Positions 1 to 8,594 of a stretch of DNA of 64,000 nucleotides are shown here, piece by piece. The stretch lies in contig NZ_CBDCEO010000013.1 in assembly GCF_965215815.1 (NCBI RefSeq), forward strand, positions 1,302,001 to 1,366,000, read 5' to 3'. The stretch is from Poriferisodalis sp965215815 (lineage in GTDB: Bacteria > Actinomycetota > Acidimicrobiia > Acidimicrobiales > Poriferisodalaceae). Under the pieces are notes generated by a model. It was given only the letters and a program-made list of their open reading frames with translations. It did not search any database and was not told the origin of the DNA. The position numbers were made by a program, and so were the translations under genes. The first letter of the stretch is position 1. The number at the start of each line of letters is the position of its first letter.

Positions 1-487
1 GCAGCAGCTCGTACTCCATGTAGGTGAGGTCGAGCGGACGCTCGTCCAACACCGCCTCGTAGGTGTCGAGGTTGATGCGCAGCGGTCCGTAGGTGATGAT
101 CTCGGTCGAGGGGCCACTCGATGCGGCGGCCAAGTGCGCCAGGCGGGCCTCCAGTTCGCGCGGGTGGAACGGGTCCAGGCAGAAGTCGTCGAACAGTTCG
201 TCGCGCATTGTCAGCTCGTCGAGCGCGTTGCCGCGCACCAGCACCAGCACTCCCAACGTGTCCGACGCGTTCTCGCGCAGCGCTCGCGCCACCGACCAGG
301 CAGCATCGGTGCCACCGCCGCCGTCCGCGTTTCCGCTGTCGAGCCGGATGATCGCCCCGGTCCAGCCTTCAGTCGGCGCGTCCGCCGTCACGTCGGCCGC
401 ACTGGCCAACGGCTTCCAGGCGTAGCCGCCCAGATCCAGGAACTGCGCCAGCTCGGCGCTCACGGAGGCGGGGTGGACGGCGTACAT
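1..487 (-). CDS. GlnR-like atypical OmpR-family response regulator (partial, runs off window)
   Basis: Reading leftwards from an ATG at 487 gives about 162 residues. An N-terminal receiver-like part lacks an obvious phospho-acceptor Asp. The start of an OmpR winged helix follows (ITYGPLRINLDTYEAVL, then LTYMEYELL), and the rest lies beyond base 1. Lack of a canonical phosphorylation pocket is typical of the orphan nitrogen regulator GlnR. It starts 14 bp after the stop of a glutamine synthetase gene on the same strand, so co-transcription is likely and supports a nitrogen role. The GlnR identity rests on context and the wHTH motif; another orphan OmpR regulator is possible. Confidence 0.7.
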   Translation of the reverse strand, partial: MYAVHPASVSAELAQFLDLGGYAWKPLASAADVTADAPTEGWTGAIIRLDSGNADGGGGTDAAWSVARALRENASDTLGVLVLVRGNALDELTMRDELFDDFCLDPFHPRELEARLAHLAAASSGPSTEIITYGPLRINLDTYEAVLDERPLDLTYMEYELL

Positions 488-501
488 GGTCACTTACCAG
501 T

Positions 502-1833
502 TCACACAGCGGTGAAGTAATTGTCCAATTCGAATTGGGTCACCTGGGTCTGGTATGCCGACCATTCTCGCCGTTTGTTGCGCAAGAACCAGCGGAACAG
601 GTGCTGGCCCAGCGTCTCGGCCACGAGCGTGCTGCCTTCCATCTCGTCGAGCGCCTCGTCCAGCGATGCCGGCAGGTTGTGCCCGTAGGCCGGTCCACCG
701 TGTTCGCTGTATCCGGTGATCGACGGGGGCGTCTCGGGCGGCAGCTCGTACCCCTCTTCGATGCCCTTGAGCCCCGCGGCCAAGATGACGGCGAACGCCA
801 GGTACGGATTGCAGGCGGGGTCCGGCGCCCGGTACTCGACCCGCGTCGCCTCTTCCGCCTCGTTGCGTGTCGGCGGCACCCGGATAAGCGCCGCCCGGTT
901 GCTGCGGGCCCACGAGATCCCCACGGGCGCCTCGTATCCGGCAATCAGCCGCTTATAGCTGTTGACGAGCTGGTTCGTGACGGCGGTGATCTCCCGTGCG
1001 TGGGCCAGCAACCCCGCCACGAAGCCCCGCGCCACGTCGGACAGCCCGTCGGCACTGCTGGGGTCGCTGAAGGCGTTGCGCCCCTCGGAGAACAGCGACA
1101 GGTGGGTGTGCATCCCCGAGCCTTGTACCCCAGCCAGCGGCTTGGGCATGAACGTGGCGTGCACGCCGTGCTCGAAAGCGATCTCACGCACCAGCAGCCG
1201 GAACGTCATCACGCTGTCGGCCATGGTGAGCGCATCGGCGTAGCGCAGGTCGATCTCGTGCTGGGACGGCGCGTCCTCGTGGAACGAGTACTCGACGGGT
1301 ATGCCCATCGTTTCGAGCGCGCTCAGCGTGCGATGCCGGATGTCCGACGCGATGTCGGCAGTGGTCAGGTCGAAGTAGCTGCCCGCGTCCAGCGGCACGG
1401 GGCGCCCGTCGGCCAGTTCGGACTCGAACAGGAAATACTCCATCTCGGGTGCGACATAGAACGTGTAGCCGGCGGCGCGCGCCCGGTCCATGACCCGTCT
1501 CAGCACGCCGCGCGGGTCGCCGCTGAACGGCGTGCCGTCGGCCGCGGTGATGTCGCAGAACATGCGGGCCGAGACATCGTCGCTGATCCGCGACGGCATG
1601 AGCTCGAACGTCTCGGGATCGGGCTGGGCCACCATGTCGGCCTCGGCGATCCTGCTGAAGCCTTCGATGGCTGACCCGTCGAACACCATGCCCTGCTCGA
1701 AGGCCGTCTCCAGCTCTGCCGGCGAGATGGCGAATGACTTGAGCTGCCCGGCTACGTCGGTGAACCACAGACGGATCAGTCGCACGCCCCGTTCGGTGAC
1801 GCGGCGCAGCACGTAGTCCTGCGGTCGTTCCAT
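502..1833 (-). CDS. glnA: Glutamine synthetase type I (GlnA2-like)
   Basis: 443-residue class I glutamine synthetase: ATP-dependent condensation of glutamate and ammonia in the cytoplasm. The N-terminus (RLIRLWFTDVAGQLKSFAI, FDGSAIEGF) and the C-terminal NKRREWSAY segment follow actinobacterial GlnA2. At 443 residues it is shorter than GlnA1 (about 475). The ATG at 1833 is chosen because GGGGAGG lies 6-10 bp upstream; the open frame extends to 1941 without a ribosome site. It leads into the GlnR-like gene and diverges from a type II glutamine synthetase across a 332-bp control region. Confidence 0.93.
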   Translation of the reverse strand: MERPQDYVLRRVTERGVRLIRLWFTDVAGQLKSFAISPAELETAFEQGMVFDGSAIEGFSRIAEADMVAQPDPETFELMPSRISDDVSARMFCDITAADGTPFSGDPRGVLRRVMDRARAAGYTFYVAPEMEYFLFESELADGRPVPLDAGSYFDLTTADIASDIRHRTLSALETMGIPVEYSFHEDAPSQHEIDLRYADALTMADSVMTFRLLVREIAFEHGVHATFMPKPLAGVQGSGMHTHLSLFSEGRNAFSDPSSADGLSDVARGFVAGLLAHAREITAVTNQLVNSYKRLIAGYEAPVGISWARSNRAALIRVPPTRNEAEEATRVEYRAPDPACNPYLAFAVILAAGLKGIEEGYELPPETPPSITGYSEHGGPAYGHNLPASLDEALDEMEGSTLVAETLGQHLFRWFLRNKRREWSAYQTQVTQFELDNYFTAV

Positions 1834-2165
1834 GGTGGCCTCCCCCTCTTGGTTCGGCTCAGTGGGTCGCAAGGTCCTCGGTGGACGACCGGCGCAGTCC
1901 CAGTGGCTGAGCCCCCATTGTCGGCGGTGACATGAGGCCAAAACCAGGCGCCAGAGCCAGCTTCACGCGCTGTTCACAATTGAGCAATGGCCCGGAAACC
2001 CTGGCTCGTTTGTATCGTGCGCACGGATATTGGTGTCAGCCGCCAACCGGGCAAGCTGTGCGCGGGCTCGCAGGCTCACTGGCCTCACCCGATCCACCCC
2101 TGATTCACATCCGATTCAGTTCACATCCGATTCAGTTCACATCACGTTCAGCGAAGGAGCATGCA
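1834..2165. promoter_or_regulatory. Divergent glnA2/glnII control region
   Basis: 332 bp without a gene between two divergent glutamine synthetases. TTCAC units sit 11 bp apart at 1962 and 1973, the spacing of actinobacterial PhoP/PHO boxes. At 1984-1999 there is a GlnR-like half pattern (GCAAT, 6 bp, GAAAC). Three copies of a 16-bp unit (TTCACATCCGATTCAG, last copy slightly changed) run from 2104 to 2151, with TTCA at 2104, 2115, 2120, 2131, 2136 and 2147, directly upstream of the glnII ribosome site. Binding is inferred from motif shape only. Confidence 0.5.
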
Positions 2166-3179
2166 GTGACCTACCGGGCTGAGTACATCTGGACCGACGG
2201 CACCGAGCCCACGGTCGAAGTGCGTTCCAAGACGAAGGTCCTTGCCGACGGCGAAGAGCCGGGCATCTGGGGATTTGACGGTTCCAGTACGAACCAGGCT
2301 GAAGGCAGCGACTCCGACGTCGTGCTGCAGCCCGTCTACACCTGCCCCGATCCGCTGCGCGGCGGCAACGACATCATGGTGATGTGCGAGACCCTCCTGC
2401 CCGAGACGTTGGAGCCGCACCCCACCAACATGCGGGCCAAGCTGCGGACGATCCTCGACAAGTACGGCAATCAGGACTTCTGGTTCGGCCTCGAGCAGGA
2501 ATACACCATGCTCGACCCGGTCACGAAGTGGCCCTCAGGCTTCCCGCCCAACGGCTTCCCCGGTCCCCAGGGGCCCTACTACTGCGGTGTCGGCGCGCTG
2601 CGCATCCACGGCCGCGATGTGGTCGAGCAGCACACCACCTGGTGCATCGAGGCAGGCCTGGCCATCTCGGGCACCAACGCCGAAGTCATGCCCGGGCAGT
2701 GGGAGTTCCAGATCGGCCCGGTCGACGCCCTCACCGTGGGCGATGAGATCTGGCTGGCCCGCTACCTGCTGTACCGCGCCGGCGAGGAGCACGAGATCGA
2801 GATCAGCCTTGCCGCCAAGCCCATGCAGGGTGACTGGAACGGCGCCGGTATGCACACCAACATCTCCACCAAGGCCATGCGCGAGAACTACGAGGCAGTG
2901 GTGAAGGCGGCCGAGTCGCTGGGCGCCCCCGGCAAGCCCGAGGAGCACATCGTCGGCTACGGCCACGGCATCGAGCTGCGCCTGACCGGCGAGCACGAGA
3001 CCGAGCGCTACGACACGTTCAGCTACGGCGTATCCGACCGCGGCGCCTCGGTGCGCATCCCTTGGCAGGTCCACCAGGAAGGCAAGGGCTACATCGAGGA
3101 TCGCCGGCCGAACGCCAACGCCGATCCCTACGTGGTCACTGCGCTGCTGAGCCAGACCATCGGCGCGGCCCTCGCCTGA
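2166..3179 (+). CDS. glnII: Glutamine synthetase type II (eukaryotic-type GlnII)
   Basis: 337 residues, matching the length of GSII enzymes, which make glutamine from glutamate, ammonia and ATP. Family segments are visible: WGFDGSSTNQAEG near residue 35, WFGLEQEYTMLD near 105, GPYYCGVG near 140, WEFQIGP near 180, WNGAGMHTN near 220 and RRPNANADPYVV at the C-terminus. The GTG at 2166 is chosen because GAAGGAG lies 8 bp upstream and the protein then begins TYRAEYIW; the frame is open further upstream but not protein-like. GSII is usually induced under nitrogen limitation in actinobacteria. Confidence 0.95.
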   Translation: MTYRAEYIWTDGTEPTVEVRSKTKVLADGEEPGIWGFDGSSTNQAEGSDSDVVLQPVYTCPDPLRGGNDIMVMCETLLPETLEPHPTNMRAKLRTILDKYGNQDFWFGLEQEYTMLDPVTKWPSGFPPNGFPGPQGPYYCGVGALRIHGRDVVEQHTTWCIEAGLAISGTNAEVMPGQWEFQIGPVDALTVGDEIWLARYLLYRAGEEHEIEISLAAKPMQGDWNGAGMHTNISTKAMRENYEAVVKAAESLGAPGKPEEHIVGYGHGIELRLTGEHETERYDTFSYGVSDRGASVRIPWQVHQEGKGYIEDRRPNANADPYVVTALLSQTIGAALA

Positions 3180-3188
3180 TCTGAAGAT

Positions 3189-3761
3189 CTAGCGGTACAA
3201 GTTCGTGATCGGCATGCGCCGATCCTTGCCGAAGCTCTTCGCAGTGATGCGAGGGCCGGGCGGCGACTGACGGCGCTTGTACTCGGCGTTGTCGACGAGC
3301 CGCGTCACGCGGTGCACGAGTTCGGCGTCGGCGCTGAGCTCTTCGGCAACGTCAACCAACTCGTCGGCGCTGAGATCGCCCTCCACATAAGCCTCCACCA
3401 GCGGGTCCAGCACTTCGTAGGGCGGCAGGCTCTGGTCGTCGCGCTGGTCGGGCCGCAGCTCTGCTGAGGGCGGCTTGGTCAGGCACGCCTGCGGGATGCG
3501 CTCGCCGTCGCCCTGGCGGTTGCGCCACGCGCACAGCTCGTACACCAGCAGCTTGGGCACGTCGGAGATGACGGCGTACGCGCCGGCGGTGTCCCCGTAC
3601 AGCGTCGTGTAGCCGACGGACGTCTCGGTCTTGTTGCCGGTGGTCAGCACGAGCCAGTCGAACCGGTTCGACAGCGCCATGAGCAGGACACCGCGGATGC
3701 GGCTCTGAAGGTTCTGGTCGGTGAGATCTGCGGCAGCCCGGTCGGCGGGTGACGTCAGCAA
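3189..3761 (-). pseudogene. nadE: NAD synthetase, C-terminal part separated by frameshift
   Basis: 190 codons carrying the second half of the NAD synthetase domain: DLTDQNLQSRIRGVLLMALSN, then TTGNKTETSVGYTTLYGD, ending in ITAKSFGKDRRMPI, as in glutamine-dependent NadE. It lacks the pyrophosphatase P-loop, which is in the other frame upstream. The only local start is a TTG at 3761 whose TTGCTGA overlaps the upstream stop, so coupled re-initiation is conceivable. The split cuts one catalytic domain in two, so this is more likely a frameshifted gene or an assembly error at the tandem repeat than a two-subunit enzyme. Confidence 0.8.
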
Positions 3762-3817
3762 CGTCGGTCGGCGGGTGAGTCGACGTCAGCAACTCGGTCG
3801 GCGGGTGAGTCGACGTC
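3739..3817. repeat. Imperfect tandem repeat causing the nadE frameshift
   Basis: Three units beginning CGGTCGGCGGGTGA: 26 bp at 3739-3764, 30 bp at 3765-3794 and about 23 bp at 3795-3817. They encode repeats of DVDSPADR on the minus strand. Two 30-bp units would keep the frame. The 26-bp unit has lost 4 bp, which shifts the frame between the ATP-pyrophosphatase motif and the rest of the synthetase. Confidence 0.8.
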
Positions 3818-4990
3818 GTCGGGGTTGGCGTTGTCGAGCATCCCGGCCAGGGCTGCGTGCGCGGGTTCGATCGGCACGGTTCGCAAGTCGATGCCCAGGT
3901 TGGCGGCGAGCTGGGAGGCGTCCGTGCGAGATCCCTCGCTGGAATAGCGAGACGGCATCGAGACGCCGTGGACGTGTTCGGGGCCGAGTGCGTCGGTGGC
4001 GATGGCAGCCACAGCGCTCGAGTCGATGCCGCCGGACAGTCCGACGGCCACATCGGTGAAGCCGTTCTTGCGGACGTAATCACGCGTCGCAACCACCAGC
4101 GCCAGCCACACCTCTTCCAGCGGGTCCAGCGTTGGTGTCAGCAGGCCAGCCGCAGGATCGCCACAGCTCGACTCTCCGACGTCCACCTCGCAGACGGTGA
4201 CCTGCTCCGCGAACGCGGGCAGCCGACACACCACGTTGCCGGCCGCGTCGGTGACGAACGAGTTGCCGTCAAAGACCAGCTCGTCCTGCCCGCCCACCTG
4301 GTTGACGTACACCACCCCGATCCCGGCCTGTGACGCCCGGGCGCATGCGAATGCCTCCCGGTTGGCCTGCTTGCCGCGCTGGTACGGCGAACCGTTGATT
4401 ACCACTGCCAGCTTGGCCCCCATGGCGACTTGCGCGACCACGGGACTGGCGTCGTCATCGCCGCCGAGGCTGGTGAGCAGCTCGCCGTCGCTGGCCGCGG
4501 CGTACGCAGCGCCAGGAGGCCCCCACAGGTCTTCGCAGATCGAGATGCCGACCGGCACCCCGTCCACCCACAGCAGCGGTCCCGGGTCGGTGCCGGGCAC
4601 GAAATAACGCTGCTCGTCGAACACCGAGTAGTTGGGCAGGAAATGCTTGCGATACACGCCACGCACCGCACCGCCCCAGCACATCGCAGCGGAGTTCCAC
4701 AACCGCACCGGTCCGGTCTGGCCGCTGTCCTCAGGAAAGCCCACCACTGCGGGCACCGGCCCCGTATGCCGAGCAATCCGCCCAAGCGCCAGCGCGGCCC
4801 CCTCCACGAAAGTGGGCTTCAGCAACAAGTCTTCAGGTGGATACCCAGTAACAGTCAGCTCGCTGAACACCACCACCTGTGCGCCCAGCTCAACAGCCTC
4901 GTCGTAAGCAGCCACGATCATCTCGACGTTCCCGTCAAGATCCCCCAGCCGAAGGTTCAGCTGCGCCAACCCCACACGCAGGGACACCAT
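3755..4990 (-). pseudogene. nadE: Glutamine-dependent NAD(+) synthetase, N-terminal part
   Basis: 411 codons. A nitrilase-fold glutaminase domain (residues 1-260) has FSELTVTGYPPEDLL, a YRKHFLPNYSVFDE lysine region and ISICEDLWG with the catalytic Cys. It is joined to the start of the NAD synthetase domain with its P-loop VGLSGGIDSS (near 320). The frame then runs into the tandem repeat and stops after ADRRC. Together with the 3189-3761 frame it equals one ~600-residue NadE, which converts deamido-NAD to NAD using glutamine. ATG at 4990 follows a weak GGGTGA. An intact second nadE elsewhere, or a sequencing error, must be considered because NAD synthesis is essential. Confidence 0.85.
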
Positions 4991-5113
4991 CCATTCACCC
5001 TATGAGCCAGCTCGCGTGCCGACTACAGCGCCGAGTGCGCGCTGGAACAGGCTGTCTGCTCGTCAGCTTCGAAGTTTGTAGACGGATTCAGCACGACGCT
5101 CGGGCCGGTCTAG

Positions 5114-5464
5114 TCGCTAGAGGTCTATGACCCGCCCGTGGCCAAGATTGAAGCGGTGCTCAAGAACCGTTGTGATCTTGTGGCGACTCGCACTTTGATG
5201 CTGCACCAAGTCGGAGACCAGATCGCGAAGCTCCCCACCGAGATCCCTGACCAGTTCACCGCTAACGGTAAGATCGAGGGTCGCCTGCGCCGCCTTGAGA
5301 CCGTTGATCCCGCCATCGACGCGACCCCCGCAGGCTCCTACCGGCTGGAGTGACTCCAAGCGATCACTGAACAGGACCGCACGAGGCGCCGCAACATCCG
5401 CCGCCTCGAACGCGTCATCGACGAGCTGATGGACGAGGACGAAACCAACGGCGTCATCCGCTGA
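5114..5464 (+). pseudogene. Degraded transposase-like fragment (possibly IS110-type) with in-frame TGA
   Basis: One frame reads from 5114 through an in-frame TGA at 5351-5353 to a stop at 5464. It is coiled-coil-like: LKNRCDLVATRTLMLHQ, then RLRRLETVDPA, and after the stop ITEQDRTRRRNIRRLERVI. This resembles the basic middle segment of IS110 transposases, but no DEDD or Ser-containing domain is present. The TGA sits where TGG would give RLEWLQ. No start codon with a ribosome site is seen. The flanks 4991-5113 and 5465-5639 show no gene. The transposase assignment is tentative. Confidence 0.35.
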
Positions 5465-5639
5465 ATGCAGCGCGACCAAGACACCCGGCAACAACCACGC
5501 GCGCTCGCCGCTTGACAAGGGAGCCTCTGAGAGTCCCCTCAGACCCCGCCAAACCCGGCGCAACTCAACGACGGAGCCAGCGAGTTCGTAATGGGGAGCT
5601 TCAACGAGACTGGATGCGGCTGCATCTGAACGAGATGTA

Positions 5640-5660
5640 GTGTAACACTTGGTGTTACAC
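5640..5660. promoter_or_regulatory. Perfect inverted repeat, operator of the vapBC operon
   Basis: 9-bp arms GTGTAACAC (5640-5648) and GTGTTACAC (5652-5660) are separated by TTG and end 8 bp before the antitoxin GTG. The position over the promoter/start fits autoregulation by a VapBC complex. This is inferred from symmetry and position. Confidence 0.75.
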
Positions 5661-5668
5661 TTCGCGTC

Positions 5669-5908
5669 GTGCCGACGACTCGCCCCCGTTATCCGGTGAC
5701 CGAGACCGACGAGATTGCCGACATCCTCGATGAAGCAGCGCGGCGCTGGACCGACGCACCCCGATCCAGGCTGATCGGCCTGGTCTTGCACGACTGGGCC
5801 GCGGGCGGGCGGTCGCCGACGGCACGCGCCGCTGCTCGTGCGGGGCTGGCGGGCTCGCTGCCGGGCTCGTCGGCGCTCTATGACCGCTCCGAGGACTGGC
5901 CGGCGTGA
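5669..5908 (+). CDS. Antitoxin of a VapBC-type pair
   Basis: 79 residues beginning VPTTRPRYPVTETDEIADIL (GTG start). The N-terminus is probably the DNA-binding and dimerisation part, with a flexible C-terminal tail ending in LYDRSEDWPA, as in antitoxins that wrap around a PIN toxin. The stop overlaps the toxin start (GTGA), a classic coupled arrangement. The inverted repeat immediately upstream is the likely autoregulatory operator. The family is not identified from sequence alone; the function is inferred from size, order and overlap. Confidence 0.75.
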   Translation: MPTTRPRYPVTETDEIADILDEAARRWTDAPRSRLIGLVLHDWAAGGRSPTARAAARAGLAGSLPGSSALYDRSEDWPA

Positions 5909-6294
5909 TCGTCGCCGACGCGAGCTGGGTCGTGGCGCTGCGGGACGCCCACGACGATCACCACCGCCAAGCGGCTGCCGTCAATCGGGACATCAACGAT
6001 GAAGATGTGCTCCTGCATCCGGTCACCCTTGCCGAATGCCTGGTTGCGCCCGCCCAGCTAGGAGCACTTCAAGATGCAACGCTGCGCCTGCGCGCAGCGT
6101 TCGACGTCCCCGTCGTCGAACGGGAGGCACCCGTGCGCTGGGCAGCACTGCGGGCACGCACAGGATTGCGCCTGCCCGACGCCATCGTGCTCGACACGGC
6201 CATCAGCCATCAGGCACGTGCCATCGCCACCTTCGATGCCCGTCTCGCAGCGAGCGCGCACACGCACGGCCTCGATGTGCTGGGCCCGCCTTGA
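5905..6294 (+). CDS. vapC: PIN-domain ribonuclease toxin (VapC family)
   Basis: 129 residues with all four PIN acidic positions: D5 (VADASWVV), E44 (TLAECLVAP), D92 (RLPDAIVLDTA) and D111 (ATFDARL). VapC toxins are Mg-dependent RNases that cut tRNA or rRNA and are neutralised by the partner. The GTG at 5905 overlaps the antitoxin stop. Nothing looks damaged, so an active toxin is expected. Confidence 0.88.
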   Translation: MIVADASWVVALRDAHDDHHRQAAAVNRDINDEDVLLHPVTLAECLVAPAQLGALQDATLRLRAAFDVPVVEREAPVRWAALRARTGLRLPDAIVLDTAISHQARAIATFDARLAASAHTHGLDVLGPP

Positions 6295-6372
6295 TTGATC
6301 TGCCTTGATTCATTCAGGAGGAACCGCCGAGCGCCGGTGAGCGTCTGAGTCGGCGAACAGGAGATCAAAGCC

Positions 6373-7440
6373 TTGACGGCGGCGCGCGGAGGTAACCGCG
6401 ATGGACGTGGGTACGATGCGCCGTCACCGGGGGAAGCTGTGGCGGACACCGGCTCGGTAGTAGCGGGGGACGACCAGCGAGGTGGTGTAGTGGCCAAAGA
6501 GAGGGTCGAACGTGACGAGGAAGACCTCGTCCGCCTGTACCTGACCGATATCGGCCAGTACCCCCTGCTGAACAAGGACGACGAGGTCCGGCTCGCCCAG
6601 CAGATCGAAAAGGGCATCGCCGCCAAGGACTCCCTCGAGTCCGACAGCGCCTTGGTCACCTCGAAGCTGTCGAGCGCCCAGCGCCGCCGCCTTGTGCGCA
6701 ACCAGCGCGAAGGCGCACGAGCCGAGCGCACGTTCGTGCAGTCGAATCTGCGGCTGGTGGTGTCGATCGCGAAGAAGTACCAGGCGTCGGGGCTGCCGCT
6801 GCTGGATCTCATCCAGGAAGGCAACTTGGGCCTCATGCACGCGGTCGAGAAGTTCGACTGGCGCAAGGGCTTCAAGTTCTCGACCTATGCGACGTGGTGG
6901 ATTCGCCAGGCGATCACCCGTGGCATTGCCAACACCGGTCGCACCATCCGGCTGCCGGTACACGCGGGCGACACGCTGGCGCGTCTGCAGAAGGCCCGCT
7001 CCCGTCTCGAGCTGAAGTACGGCCGTCCCGCCACGCTCGGCGAGCTGGCGATCGAAGTCGACATGCCCGAGCAGAAAGTCACCGAGGCGCTGCGGTTCGC
7101 TGCCGAGCCGCTGTCGTTGTCGGAGCCGCTGCGCGAGGACAGCGACGCCGAGCTGGGCGATGTTGTCGAGGACCGCGCGGCCGAGTCGCCGTTCGAGGTG
7201 GCGGCCACCACGCTGCTGCCCAGCGAGATCGTGCGGCTGCTGTCGCCGCTGGACGAACGCGAACGCGAGATCCTCAAGCTGCGCTTCGGCCTCGACCGGG
7301 GTGAGCCCCGCACGCTCGAGGAGGTGGGCGAGCATTTCCAGCTCACCCGCGAGCGCATCCGCCAGATCGAGGCGCGGGCGATGTCCAAGCTCCGCCATCC
7401 CAGCACCGACACGGGCGCTCGCGACCTGTTGTCGGTGTAG
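6373..7440 (+). CDS. RNA polymerase sigma-70 family factor, group 2 (SigB/Hrd-like)
   Basis: 355 residues. Region 1.2/2.1 (LVRLYLTDIGQYPLL, then AERTFVQSNLRLVVSIAKKY), region 2.3-2.4 (KGFKFSTYATWWIRQAI), region 3 (GRTIRLPVH) and region 4 helix-turn-helix (TLEEVGEHFQLTRERIRQ) are all present. The long N-terminal extension of primary sigma factors is absent, so this is a group 2 sigma rather than RpoD. The TTG at 6373 follows AGGAG (6359-6363); a GTG at 6490 would give a shorter protein. No anti-sigma gene lies beside it. Confidence 0.9.
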   Translation: MTAARGGNRDGRGYDAPSPGEAVADTGSVVAGDDQRGGVVAKERVERDEEDLVRLYLTDIGQYPLLNKDDEVRLAQQIEKGIAAKDSLESDSALVTSKLSSAQRRRLVRNQREGARAERTFVQSNLRLVVSIAKKYQASGLPLLDLIQEGNLGLMHAVEKFDWRKGFKFSTYATWWIRQAITRGIANTGRTIRLPVHAGDTLARLQKARSRLELKYGRPATLGELAIEVDMPEQKVTEALRFAAEPLSLSEPLREDSDAELGDVVEDRAAESPFEVAATTLLPSEIVRLLSPLDEREREILKLRFGLDRGEPRTLEEVGEHFQLTRERIRQIEARAMSKLRHPSTDTGARDLLSV

Positions 7441-7557
7441 GCAGCGCAGCTTCCGCACCCGAAGCGTCGGCACCGGACGCCGCTGTCGATGGTAAACGCC
7501 GAAGCAGTCCCTGAATTCGACAACCTGACAGCATTCGGCAACGTGACAGCGACGCCC

Positions 7558-8373
7558 ATGCATCAAGTGCTGCTCTGCGGGGACATCCACAGCAATGCCG
7601 AGGTCGCGGCTCGGGTGTCGGCCGCAGCGCTCGAAGAGGGCTGCGCGGTCGTGCTGCAGGTCGGCGACCTGGGGTGGCGCCCAGGCGACGAACGCAGTGC
7701 CGAGATGTGCGAGGCGGTGGCCGGCGGCGGCGTGCCATGGGTCTTCGTTGACGGGAATCATGAGCACCTCGGGGACTTGGCGTCGCGGGCGGCAACGCAC
7801 CGCAGCCAGCGCTCGCCAGTCGGCTTCGATCCCGATCCCGACGGTCTGTGGGGGCCCGCGGAACCGATCCAGGTTGCTCCCATGCTGTGGTGGGCTGCTC
7901 GAGGCTCACGCTGGACGTGGTGCGGCACGAGCTTCGGCGCGTTGGGCGGTGCGTGGTCGCCCGGCTGGCACTATCGCCAGCGGGGCTGGCGTTGGTTCCC
8001 GCGAGAGACGATCAGCCGGCGAGACCTCGACGCGTTGGGCGACGAGCCGCTGGACGTGCTGGTGTGCCACGACGTTCCCGCCCGCGAACTCGTCGGGGAG
8101 GGATCGGGGTTCGCACGCCGAGGCGATACCCAGATCGGCGAGGCGAACAGCGCCCAAGTACGTGTGGCAGCCCGCCGTACCGGGGCCCGGCTGGTTGTGC
8201 ACGGTCACTGGCACGTTGGCCACTCGTCGTTGCTCGACACCGGGCGGGCGGAGCTGACCGAGGTGGTGGGCCTGGCCGCGAACGGTGAGCCGGGCAGCCT
8301 GGCCGTGCTCGATCCGGTGACGCTGCAGATGCGATCAGCAGGTTCTGGCGGAGCGGGAAGCCAGCAGCACTAG
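7558..8373 (+). CDS. Calcineurin-like metallophosphoesterase
   Basis: 271 residues with the metal-binding motifs of this superfamily in order: CGDIHSN (near 10), VGDLGW (near 40), GNHE (near 70), CHDVPA (near 165) and HGHWH (near 215). These hydrolyse phosphodiesters or phosphomonoesters; the substrate cannot be told. The ATG at 7558 gives MHQVLLCGDIHSN, the usual distance to motif I. An in-frame ATG at 7489 would add 23 residues. A GC hairpin at 8404-8421 follows the stop. Confidence 0.85.
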   Translation: MHQVLLCGDIHSNAEVAARVSAAALEEGCAVVLQVGDLGWRPGDERSAEMCEAVAGGGVPWVFVDGNHEHLGDLASRAATHRSQRSPVGFDPDPDGLWGPAEPIQVAPMLWWAARGSRWTWCGTSFGALGGAWSPGWHYRQRGWRWFPRETISRRDLDALGDEPLDVLVCHDVPARELVGEGSGFARRGDTQIGEANSAQVRVAARRTGARLVVHGHWHVGHSSLLDTGRAELTEVVGLAANGEPGSLAVLDPVTLQMRSAGSGGAGSQQH

Positions 8374-8403
8374 CCAGCGGCGACGGTCTGGCTTTTTGCG
8401 GCA

Positions 8404-8421
8404 CGCGCCCCGACGGGCGCG
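8404..8421. terminator. GC-rich hairpin between convergent genes
   Basis: 7-bp perfect arms CGCGCCC and GGGCGCG with a CGAC loop. It lies between the stop of the metallophosphoesterase (+) and that of the small membrane peptide (-), so it could end both transcripts. No U-tract. Confidence 0.5.
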
Positions 8422-8430
8422 GCGGTGGGC

Positions 8431-8505
8431 TCAGGCGTCGCTGAGGCGCCGAACCACGATGACAATCAGAGCGCCGACGATCACGGCGAGCAACAGCTTT
8501 TTCAT
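8431..8505 (-). CDS. 24-residue membrane peptide (MKKLLL... type)
   Basis: ATG at 8505, stop at 8431-8433. The peptide begins MKKLLLAVIVGALIVIVV and ends RRLSDA: one short hydrophobic helix with positive ends. GAGGA lies about 10 bp upstream of the ATG. Short MKKLLL peptides with a basic tail are widespread in actinobacteria, but no function can be assigned. The coding call rests on the ribosome site and the clean membrane-peptide composition. Confidence 0.55.
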   Translation of the reverse strand: MKKLLLAVIVGALIVIVVRRLSDA

Positions 8506-8594
8506 GGTGCATCGTCCTCTGTGACGGGTGGGCCGAAGTCATCGGCTCAGCGAATGCTAGGCGCACATTTTCTGAACTCCGCGCGCGGCTCGAT

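Noticed and set aside
5117..5791. 224-codon minus-strand frame over the transposase-like remnant and vapB start
   Set aside because: It is antisense to the VapB gene and its operator, has no ribosome site and no recognisable domain; the plus-strand frames are better supported.
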